Source: an uncultured Lentisphaeraceae bacterium (GTDB lineage: Bacteria > Verrucomicrobiota > Kiritimatiellia > RFP12 > DVOR01). Taken from it: a DNA stretch of 38,003 bases. Positions 31,552 through 38,003 of the stretch are shown here, piece after piece (within the stretch, counting starts at the first letter, position 1; each line of letters starts with the position of its first letter). Position numbers and translations under genes: made by a program. The stretch lies in the NCBI GenBank assembly GCA_937892925.1, contig CALBHX010000072.1, forward strand, positions 1 through 38,003, read 5' to 3'. Below the pieces are notes generated by a model that had not been told where the DNA came from, made no database searches, and worked only from the letters and a program-made list of their open reading frames with translations.

Positions 31552-32942
31552 GAGCGACCTCCCCGTTTAAGAAAACGATTCTCAACCGAAAGCAGCTTCT
31601 CTGTCGCCTTCACATTTCGTTCGTCATCACGATCCGGAATCATACGCAGAATTTTACGCAACATCTCGGCCGCATCCTCATATCGCTGAGTATTCAATGC
31701 CTGATCCACAGCAAACGAAGCCGCCTCATATCGTTCTGCCAACAGCGCTTCCGCTGTTTGAAGTCCCTCTGCCAAGTCTTTCATGAAGGCAGGTTTGGGG
31801 TTTAACGTCTCCAATGCCGACAAACCCTTACGATAAGCCGAAACCGCCGCATAGACCTTTTCATCACCCAAATCCCGCTGTTCCCAATATCGCCGAGCAA
31901 GGCTCAGCTGTTCTTCACCCATCGCCCGCAATTCACTCACGGAATATTGCGTAGCCCAAGCCCCCAATTCATTCCGCCCGAAAATTTCTAACCGTTCACA
32001 CAGGCGGTCAAATGCCTTCACATTCACATTCTCGGCCACGCGCTCCCACACGGAAGCACCCAGCGTTACCGTCAGCCGTTTCCGATGAAGACTCACCCCA
32101 TCCGCACTTCGTTCCGGATACATCACAGGAATCTGATCATAATTCGCGTCCAAAAATTCCTTGCGTAATGTTTCACCCGCCCGTGCAGTTAATTCCTTAC
32201 GTTTTGTAAAACTCCGATCCGCATCCCCCAAATCATCAATTGACAACGTCAATATTCCCGCGTGGTCATAGGCCAATACGTACCGAAAAAGCGTCGTTGG
32301 AGAAATCTCCAGCCGCTCATACCGAAACTCCAACGGCTGTTCCGCCGGCATTGGCAGCTGCCGCGGAATTCGCGAAGGCTGCGCCTGATGTCCCATTGCA
32401 AATATCCAAATAGCTCCCGTTGCCACCAACAAAACCGCCGCCACCCCTAACAATAAACCAAACAACGGTCCGCGCGACTTCCCTGGCACGAAAGATGACA
32501 CCGGATTCAGCCCCAAATCCACCGTTCCCCCGGCCGGATCCGTTTCCAAGGCGCTTTGTGAACCCGAGGGCAAGTCCGCAACGTCCACAGGCGATACACT
32601 TTTTGATTCACCGTCAATCGAAGACTGCGCCTGCGGTTCAGCCTCCAACACCTCCGCTCGAAACACCATTTCACCAGCAGTCAACACATCCCCCGTATGT
32701 AGCACACAGGGCTCTGAACCCACCGGCTTTCCATTCACGGATGTGCCATTAGACGACCCCAGATCCTGTACCCGCACCCCACCCGCCTCACAGATCAGGC
32801 GACAGTGCAAACGGGACAATGATGCATCTTCTAAATGTAAATCGGCCACACGTGAACGACCCATCGTAGCTCCGGCGCCCGTAACATGGTAAACCGTTCC
32901 CGTCAAAACCCCCGTCAATACCGTTAAATCGAGTCGTGCCAT
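31548..32942 (-). CDS. FHA-domain membrane protein
   Basis: A 464-residue protein. Residues about 15-95 form a forkhead-associated domain with GRSRVADLHLEDASLSRLHCRL and LGSSNGTSVNG, the residues that read phosphothreonine. A Pro/Ser-rich linker follows, then one membrane helix near 170-190 (FGLLLGVAAVLLVATGAIW) with the FHA domain likely cytoplasmic. The C-terminal 270 residues are helical and TPR-like (AVSAYRKGLSALETLNPKPA) and probably periplasmic. No Ser/Thr kinase is in the window. ATG 32942 is chosen for the AGGA six bases upstream; ATG 32948 is possible. It is the first gene of the operon. Confidence 0.82.
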   Translation of the reverse strand: MARLDLTVLTGVLTGTVYHVTGAGATMGRSRVADLHLEDASLSRLHCRLICEAGGVRVQDLGSSNGTSVNGKPVGSEPCVLHTGDVLTAGEMVFRAEVLEAEPQAQSSIDGESKSVSPVDVADLPSGSQSALETDPAGGTVDLGLNPVSSFVPGKSRGPLFGLLLGVAAVLLVATGAIWIFAMGHQAQPSRIPRQLPMPAEQPLEFRYERLEISPTTLFRYVLAYDHAGILTLSIDDLGDADRSFTKRKELTARAGETLRKEFLDANYDQIPVMYPERSADGVSLHRKRLTVTLGASVWERVAENVNVKAFDRLCERLEIFGRNELGAWATQYSVSELRAMGEEQLSLARRYWEQRDLGDEKVYAAVSAYRKGLSALETLNPKPAFMKDLAEGLQTAEALLAERYEAASFAVDQALNTQRYEDAAEMLRKILRMIPDRDDERNVKATEKLLSVENRFLKRGGRS

Positions 32943-33384
32943 AACCATTCCTGTCTCACTCAACCTTTACTGACATTGCGCAAAGCTTAACATATCCCAC
33001 TACCACTGTAAAATCCTTGTCCCTTCTCTGATTCCAGGTTTCAATGGCTTTGCTTTAGCTCTACAACGCCCATACAGTCTCATTCAACCATTCAACCTAC
33101 CCCACGTTCTAAGGCAAAGCCGGAACGAATTCACCATCAAGTCAAGCGGGCTCAACGCCATCCCATACATTCCATCTGCTAACACGTATGGTCAATACCT
33201 CTTTTCTAATCCGTAAGTAATTCACCTACAACCTCTCCTGCGCGTTCCGAAGATCAAACCACCCAGTTTTCCCTGAGTCTTTCTACACAGGCACCCGAGC
33301 CCTCATCCATATTTGAAGTATGTTTTCCTCCGCTCCTTCCTCCGACAAATCGATCTGATGTACGCACACATTCGAGTTCGCTCG
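32943..33384. other. Divergent intergenic region, no gene seen
   Basis: It separates the minus-strand FHA operon from the plus-strand greA fusion. No coding frame is convincing. The only signals are the greA promoter at its right edge and a weak TTTACA/TTAAGC-type promoter for the FHA gene near 32980-33015 on the minus strand. Confidence 0.45.
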
Positions 33385-33413
33385 TTGCGTCCAAAAAGAG
33401 ACTTTGATATCAT
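33385..33413 (+). promoter_or_regulatory. Promoter of the greA-fusion gene
   Basis: TTGCGT at 33385-33390, a 17-base spacer and TATCAT at 33408-33413. The leader is about 85 bases. Confidence 0.5.
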
Positions 33414-33505
33414 TTGACGAAATGCCCACCGAAGATCAAGCGTAAAACGGGACATGCACGCAGGGCGTGGCATTTGGCGTGGATTTCCACAGGAAGGACG
33501 AATTG

Positions 33506-35686
33506 ATGGACAAGGTCGCTTTCGGTATACAGATTCAGGATATCCTTGAACAGGAAAAGCCCGATTGTAAAACGGCGTTGGCGTTAATCGGCGAACAGCT
33601 GGCGCATGACGTGAAAGCTTCTACGCGTGCCTTCATCGCGCTTACAGAAACCGTTGTCAAAGGTAAAGATCTAGCCGGAGCTGTTGCCTGTGTGGCGTTC
33701 TATGCCGCCCACAGCAAAGAGTTATCTGGTGTAGATTTAGCGCAAATGCGCGAAGTCATCCGCCGAAGTGCGAGCACCACGGAAGAAAAACTATTCGTTG
33801 ATTCCATTGGACTGAATACAGCCATCGCCACAGCTATCGTGAACCGGTTGTCTGTCTTGTTAGCCCTGAAGCCGGGAGTCTACGTCAGCAGCCAATCCTG
33901 GGGTTTTGGGCAAGTACAATCCATCGATTCGTTCTATGGCAAGGTAATTATAGACTTTGAAGGTAAAAAAGATCATGCCATGAGCCTCTCTGTGGCCGGG
34001 CAGAACCTCTCCATTGCCGATGACGGGCATCTGATGACGCGTTACTTGCGCAACAAGCAGGAAATTCTAGATTTACGCGACAAACATCCAGCAGATCTGG
34101 TGCGCCTGATGCTAACCAGTTATGGTGCCATGCCTGTTCAACGTCTGGCAGACCGGTTGGCGGAAATTGGACTCGTGCCTGCAACAGAGTGGAAGCACTT
34201 CTGGGAGGCCGCCCGGCGCAGTCTAAAGAATGAAAAGACCGGAGCTGCAGAAAACACAACCAAGAAACCCGTGGTCGATATCCCTGCCAAACGGAATGAG
34301 CCCATCCGCCTCCTGGAAGAAGAAGAAGACTTCGGGGAAAAATGGCTCAAGCGATTTGCACGCGAGCGTGATGTTAAGACCATTTATGATGGTGTTTTGG
34401 CTATGCTCTCTGCAAAACAGGGAAAGTTACCGGATGGTTACGGCGAAACGATTGCCAACCGTCTCAACTTTGCACTCAAGGGAACCGACAAAACCGATTA
34501 TGCTCGTTATGCACAGATAGCGGTGTTGCTGCGTAAGCTGGAGCTCTCCACACCCGAAGAGCAGATGCGCCAAGCCGACACGCTTTTGGAACAAGATGAG
34601 CAGGACAACCTGTTATTGGCGGTTCACGGACTTTCAACGCGTGATGTGACGGCATTGATCGCCTTCCTGCTAGCCGTCAAACCGGAGTCCAAATCTATCA
34701 TTCTGGATCATCTAACGCAGTTCAACGGCGTAGCGCTTAGCGCGACGCTAGGCGCATTGACGGCTGATGCGGAAACGGGGGCGGCGGTGACGGCGCTTTT
34801 GGCACGCCGTGCCAACCCGGTGCCTACATTAGTTGTATGGGCATTACGTAACCGTGCAGCATATCAGGAATGGCGCTTGCCTTCCCTAAATGCCTTGATC
34901 ACGCAAGCCATTCACATCATTGAACAGCGCCTAACGGGTGAAGGGCTTAAGATGCGAAACACCTTGCAGGGCTTTTTCGATAATCCCAAATGGCTGGAGC
35001 CTACATGTAACGAACTAAGTGCCTTTGAACGGCAAGTGATTTTCGAGCGTATCCAAGCCTCCCCTTCATGGGACACCGCCTCCCAACGTAACATTCTCGT
35101 GCGAATGGTTCGTTTTGATCCAACACTCGGCAAGCTCCGCCGGGCAATAAAGGCTCTGGAAGAGCACCCACATCTGACCTCTCTGCGGTCGTTGACAGCC
35201 TATCAGCTGGCATATGACCATCTGGTCAAGGTTGAAATCCCAAAAAATGTAAAAGATATCGCTACTGCTCGAAGTTTCGGCGACTTGCGCGAAAACTCAG
35301 AGTATCAATACGCCAAAGACAAACAGCGCGTACTGCTTTCCCAGCAAACAGAAATGGATCGTATCCTGCGTCCGCTGAAAGTTACCGACTTTGCCAATGT
35401 GTCCTGTGAAACCGCCGCCATGGGCACTCGTGTAACCATCTCCACTGCCGCCGGCAAAACCACCTACACCATTCTGGGTGAGCTGGATCGCGATGAGAAG
35501 CTCAATATCATCTCCTGCCGTTCCAGACTGGCCACCGCATTGCTTGGTAAAAAGGTAAACGCCTCCGTTGAGTTACCTGCGGAAAAAGGAACCATCACCG
35601 GAACCATCACAGCCATTGAGCCGTTGGATGACGCGGTTAAGGCATGGTTGGCCGACATCCCAACGCAGTACGTCCCAACCGTCTAA
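33506..35686 (+). CDS. greA: Long GreA-type transcription elongation factor fusion
   Basis: A 726-residue protein whose last 140 residues are a GreA factor: ARSFGDLRENSEYQYAKDKQ near 587-606 is the coiled-coil tip with the acidic residues that reach the polymerase active site, and the GreA/B C-terminal domain (GTRVTISTAAGKTTYTILGE, then LLGKKVNASVEL) follows. The first 580 residues are a mostly helical domain, with a charged linker (LLEEEEDFGEKWLKRFARER) near 272-291. Chlamydial GreA has the same length and layout. It would rescue backtracked RNA polymerase; the role of the N-terminal part is unknown. ATG 33506 follows AGGAAGG; an earlier in-frame start lacks a site. Codons are typical of the window. 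Confidence 0.9.
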   Translation: MDKVAFGIQIQDILEQEKPDCKTALALIGEQLAHDVKASTRAFIALTETVVKGKDLAGAVACVAFYAAHSKELSGVDLAQMREVIRRSASTTEEKLFVDSIGLNTAIATAIVNRLSVLLALKPGVYVSSQSWGFGQVQSIDSFYGKVIIDFEGKKDHAMSLSVAGQNLSIADDGHLMTRYLRNKQEILDLRDKHPADLVRLMLTSYGAMPVQRLADRLAEIGLVPATEWKHFWEAARRSLKNEKTGAAENTTKKPVVDIPAKRNEPIRLLEEEEDFGEKWLKRFARERDVKTIYDGVLAMLSAKQGKLPDGYGETIANRLNFALKGTDKTDYARYAQIAVLLRKLELSTPEEQMRQADTLLEQDEQDNLLLAVHGLSTRDVTALIAFLLAVKPESKSIILDHLTQFNGVALSATLGALTADAETGAAVTALLARRANPVPTLVVWALRNRAAYQEWRLPSLNALITQAIHIIEQRLTGEGLKMRNTLQGFFDNPKWLEPTCNELSAFERQVIFERIQASPSWDTASQRNILVRMVRFDPTLGKLRRAIKALEEHPHLTSLRSLTAYQLAYDHLVKVEIPKNVKDIATARSFGDLRENSEYQYAKDKQRVLLSQQTEMDRILRPLKVTDFANVSCETAAMGTRVTISTAAGKTTYTILGELDRDEKLNIISCRSRLATALLGKKVNASVELPAEKGTITGTITAIEPLDDAVKAWLADIPTQYVPTV

Positions 35687-35691
35687 GCAGA

Positions 35692-36717
35692 ATGGCTAAA
35701 TCCTCTATGAACATGCGAGCCCGGGGAAGTATTGCCGCTGTCTACGGGGCGCTTGCATGTTTTCACAACGTTCTCATCACTGCACATATTCGTCCGGACG
35801 GGGACGCCACCGGAAGTTGTGTAGCATTAGCACTGCTCCTGAAGGCACATGGATGGAATCCAACGGTAGCGCTCTCTCCCATTGGGATGGGACCGCCCAA
35901 GTTCCTTCTGGATTATGCACCATGGATTGCCCCCACAAACGTGCGTGTCAAAGATTACGACTGTGTTGTAGTCTTGGACTGCACAGGATTAGATCGCGTC
36001 CCAGATGGACCTTTGCGAGACGCTGTCTCCAAACTCCCCGTTATCAATATCGACCATCACGTAACCCACGCATCCTTCGGAGTCGCCCACTGGGTTGTGC
36101 CTGATGCCAGTAGTACCGGAGAACTGATTTATCGGTTTGCACGAAAGCTGAAATGGGAGTTTACTCGACAGATCGCCGAAGCCTTGTGGGTGGCGCTGGT
36201 TACTGACACGGGGCGTTTTGCCTACCCCTGTACGCGCCCCTCTACACTCAAAGCAGCTGCAGTTCTCTTAGCGCATGGGGTTGATTCTTCCAAAATCAAC
36301 GACCGGCTTTACCTCTACGCCAGCGAAGGTGCGGTGTTACTCAAACGTAAAGCTTATGATTCGCTCGACACCTGGTTCAAAGGAATGGTTGCCGTAATCT
36401 GCCTGACTGCGCGTGACTTCAAACGAGCCGGGGTGGCAAAAAGTGAAATCGAAGAGGTTATTGACATTCCACGCTCCATCCCCACCGCAAAAGTGTCGAT
36501 CTTCTTCTATGAAACGAAAGATAAGCCTGGCATCACACGGTTGAGCATCCGTACACGCGGCGACACACCGGGATTTTCAGCAGCCTCCATTGCTGAGCAT
36601 TTTGGTGGAGGCGGGCATCTACTCGCCGCCGGGTGTGAGCTGAAAATGCCGCCAAAGACGGCCATGGCACACGTCAAGGATTATCTTGGCAGCCTTTTTG
36701 CCGATACCACGCCATAA
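35692..36717 (+). CDS. DHH-family phosphoesterase (NrnA-like oligoribonuclease)
   Basis: A 341-residue protein. DHH motifs: HIRPDGDATGS (about 31-41), VVLDCTGLDR (about 92-101), INIDHHVTH (about 118-126) and, in the DHHA1 domain, GGGGHLLAAGCEL near the C-terminus. It degrades nano-RNA oligonucleotides and may dephosphorylate pAp in a bifunctional NrnA. The start ATG 35692 lies six bases after the stop of greA without a clear ribosome-binding site, so it is probably translated by coupling from the same transcript. Confidence 0.88.
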   Translation: MAKSSMNMRARGSIAAVYGALACFHNVLITAHIRPDGDATGSCVALALLLKAHGWNPTVALSPIGMGPPKFLLDYAPWIAPTNVRVKDYDCVVVLDCTGLDRVPDGPLRDAVSKLPVINIDHHVTHASFGVAHWVVPDASSTGELIYRFARKLKWEFTRQIAEALWVALVTDTGRFAYPCTRPSTLKAAAVLLAHGVDSSKINDRLYLYASEGAVLLKRKAYDSLDTWFKGMVAVICLTARDFKRAGVAKSEIEEVIDIPRSIPTAKVSIFFYETKDKPGITRLSIRTRGDTPGFSAASIAEHFGGGGHLLAAGCELKMPPKTAMAHVKDYLGSLFADTTP

Positions 36718-36777
36718 TGCCATGTGTCTTTAACACCCATAGATCTTCCAGAAAACGATTTATCGTGAAAGAAGTTT

Positions 36778-36786
36778 TGGTATAAT
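36778..36786 (+). promoter_or_regulatory. Extended -10 promoter of the thioredoxin gene
   Basis: TGgTATAAT with -10 hexamer at 36781-36786. Transcription should start near 36793, leaving a leader of about 16 bases with GGAGG at 36796-36800. An ATG inside the -10 (36785) is therefore not the start. Confidence 0.65.
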
Positions 36787-36808
36787 GAACGCAACGGAGG
36801 ATGAGTCT

Positions 36809-37132
36809 ATGACCGTTGAACACTTTGATGCAACAAGTTTCCAGACTGCCATTGAACGGGGCATCACCTTGGTCGACTTTTGGGCAGTTTGGTGCGGCCC
36901 CTGTAAGATGCAAGGAGCCATCTTAGATAAACTGGAGCTGCCAGAAGCACTTCAGGGGCGCGTACGAATTGGAAAATTGGATATTGACGCATTCCCTGCT
37001 GTAGCCGCACAATATCGTGTACAATCCATCCCAACCTTGATCCTTTTCAAAGACGGCGCTCCCATTGACACCATGGTTGGTGTTCAGCGTGCAGACACGT
37101 TGATTGATAAGCTGACGCAGCGTTTAGACTAA
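36809..37132 (+). CDS. trxA: Thioredoxin
   Basis: A 107-residue cytoplasmic thioredoxin, the usual size. The motif FWAVWCGPCK places redox cysteines at 29 and 32; the family norm is FWAxWCGPC, so this is canonical. The cis-proline segment VQSIPTLILFKDG is present at about 71-83. It reduces disulfides of target proteins using thioredoxin reductase, which is not in the window. ATG 36809 has GGAGG eight bases upstream; earlier in-frame ATGs at 36785 and 36801 overlap the promoter or the ribosome-binding site. A terminator follows. Confidence 0.93.
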   Translation: MTVEHFDATSFQTAIERGITLVDFWAVWCGPCKMQGAILDKLELPEALQGRVRIGKLDIDAFPAVAAQYRVQSIPTLILFKDGAPIDTMVGVQRADTLIDKLTQRLD

Positions 37133-37145
37133 ATATAACAACCTT

Positions 37146-37175
37146 GGGCGTGCCGCTAGGCACGTCCTTCTTTTT
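37146..37175 (+). terminator. Rho-independent terminator of the thioredoxin gene
   Basis: GGGCGTGCC pairs with GGCACGTCC (one G-T wobble, 4-base loop), followed by TTCTTTTT. It lies 13 bases after the thioredoxin stop and directly precedes the LysM gene. Confidence 0.88.
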
Positions 37176-37180
37176 CTGAT

Positions 37181-37726
37181 ATGCGCTTATTCCTTCTCAT
37201 TTCTGTATTCATGTTTGGAAGTTCTCCGGTTTGGGCTCAACGGTTGGGACAAAGTGGAACAGCTCAGGCATTTGCTCAACAGGCACAGGCTTTGCGGGAA
37301 ATTCAACGTTCGCTCATGACGTTATCAGCCAGGGTGGAAGCGATCGAGCAGCAACAGAGCCTATTAGTTTCACGGCTAGGAACGCTTGAACGCAGTGGAA
37401 ATTCGGTGACGAAAGATGAATTGGCTGCACTTCGTGCTGATCTGAATACTGCCAAGGCTTCACATGCCCAGCTGCGAGAAGCGATCGTAGACGACCTCTC
37501 CAAACGAATCGCTGCGCTTGCCGAGAAACGGGACATGGAAGAACGGAAGGCGCGTGAAGCCGCTGCCCAACGGAGTGGATACAATCACACCGTTGAAGCC
37601 GGGCAAACTCTGTCGGCCATTGCCAAAGCATATGGCGTATCACAGAAGGCAATTATGCAAGCCAACCGGCTAACCGATGCATCCAAGCTGCGAGTTGGGC
37701 AAAAGCTATTCATCCCAGATCCATAA
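37181..37726 (+). CDS. LysM-domain cell-wall protein
   Basis: A 181-residue exported protein. The signal peptide ends near VWAQ (about 20). A coiled-coil region of about 100 residues follows (LREIQRSLMTLSARVEAIEQ and on), and a single LysM peptidoglycan-binding domain lies at about 135-180 (YNHTVEAGQTLSAIAKAYG, then KLRVGQKLFIPDP). It is likely periplasmic and bound to peptidoglycan. There is no ribosome-binding site: the thioredoxin terminator's T-run ends six bases before ATG 37181, so its own promoter is unclear and it may depend on read-through. Confidence 0.82.
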   Translation: MRLFLLISVFMFGSSPVWAQRLGQSGTAQAFAQQAQALREIQRSLMTLSARVEAIEQQQSLLVSRLGTLERSGNSVTKDELAALRADLNTAKASHAQLREAIVDDLSKRIAALAEKRDMEERKAREAAAQRSGYNHTVEAGQTLSAIAKAYGVSQKAIMQANRLTDASKLRVGQKLFIPDP

Positions 37727-37791
37727 AATAAGCCCCCATTTTTTCTCTCTCTTATCGTCTTCCTTTTCAAATTATATCACCAGGCTCTGTT

Positions 37792-38003
37792 ATGACCTTT
37801 CTTTTAACTTCTGCTACAACGAGTGTGGTTTCTTGGGGTATAGTTGCGTCGGTTCTTGGCGGCCTCGGGATTTTCCTACTCGGCATGAAGCAGATTTCAG
37901 AGGGGTTACAGGCGGTTGCAGGACCAAAAATGCGGCGGGTTGGTTCCCCCCCCACCACCCAACCCCTTCCGGGGAATTTTAAAAGGGCCGGAGTTTACCG
38001 GGG
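37792..38003 (+). CDS. Na/Pi-cotransporter-family protein, start only (partial, unreliable 3' end)
   Basis: The frame starts at ATG 37792 and runs to the window edge. The first 45 residues are membrane-type, and ASVLGGLGIFLLGMKQISEG matches the opening of NptA/PNaS-type phosphate cotransporters (GLGLFLLGMKxMSEGLQ). After about residue 50 the translation turns into proline-rich sequence (SPPTTQPLPGNF) that does not fit. The bases from about 37930 show homopolymer runs typical of a poor contig end. Confidence 0.7.
   Translation, partial: MTFLLTSATTSVVSWGIVASVLGGLGIFLLGMKQISEGLQAVAGPKMRRVGSPPTTQPLPGNFKRAGVYR

Overview
The window (38,003 bases, roughly half G+C by eye) looks like a chromosomal segment of a bacterium in the Planctomycetota-Verrucomicrobiota-Chlamydiota group, most likely Verrucomicrobiota or Kiritimatiellota. 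The pointers are a 726-residue Chlamydia-style GreA fusion, a PEP-CTERM surface protein, a PEGA/FHA pair, a 28-residue mS38/bS22-like basic peptide, a lone AICAR-transformylase-type PurH and an AhbC-type radical SAM protein. The lineage is inferred from gene content only; there is no rRNA here. The right edge (last ~80 bases) looks like a low-quality contig end.

Layout, left to right. (1) 1-2050: N-terminal two-thirds or less of an alpha-2-macroglobulin-like protein, cut by the window edge, divergent from a secreted TlpA-type thioredoxin. (2) 3.0-3.7 kb: PEP-CTERM protein. (3) 4.1-6.5 kb: hisC-hisB-hisA behind a promoter whose -35 lies inside a tandem palindromic operator. (4) 6.6-9.0 kb: TPR lipoprotein and ahbC-like gene. 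(5) 9.0-13.0 kb: cvpA, dnaG and an Rsm22-type methyltransferase. (6) 13.0-15.4 kb, minus strand: metal-efflux-type permease with a C-terminal HMA domain, thiamine pyrophosphokinase and a small lipoprotein. (7) 16.0-17.5 kb: sugar nucleotidyltransferase and a MerR regulator. (8) 17.6-21.4 kb, minus strand: capE-cupin-capF-capG, a tightly overlapping UDP-N-acetyl-L-fucosamine operon. (9) 21.5-22.5 kb, minus strand: hisG and the 28-residue ribosomal-type peptide. (10) 23.4-26.2 kb: tRNA-Arg(CCG), lone AICAR transformylase, lipoprotein and an HTH-PTS IIA fusion. (11) 26.6-27.3 kb: unrecognised protein. (12) 27.3-29.5 kb: a 2.2 kb stretch without a convincing gene. (13) 29.5-32.9 kb, minus strand: FHA-PEGA-TatD operon. 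(14) 33.5-38.0 kb: GreA fusion, NrnA-type DHH phosphoesterase, thioredoxin, LysM protein and the start of a Na/Pi-cotransporter-like gene.

The main signals beyond gene content are in the non-coding DNA. Several genes have an extended -10 box (TGnTATAAT or TGnTATACT) placed so that transcription should begin at or within two bases of the start codon, which predicts leaderless mRNAs. Other genes use a conventional TTGCRK-17/18-TATNNT-like promoter. A 22-bp-period G-rich direct repeat occurs in two separate intergenic regions. The his promoter carries two copies of TCGGACnGTCCGA. The tRNA-Arg has two adjacent U-U mismatches in its acceptor stem and appears to share a promoter with the purH-like gene.

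All family assignments come from reading motifs in the translated sequence. No database or structure search was run.
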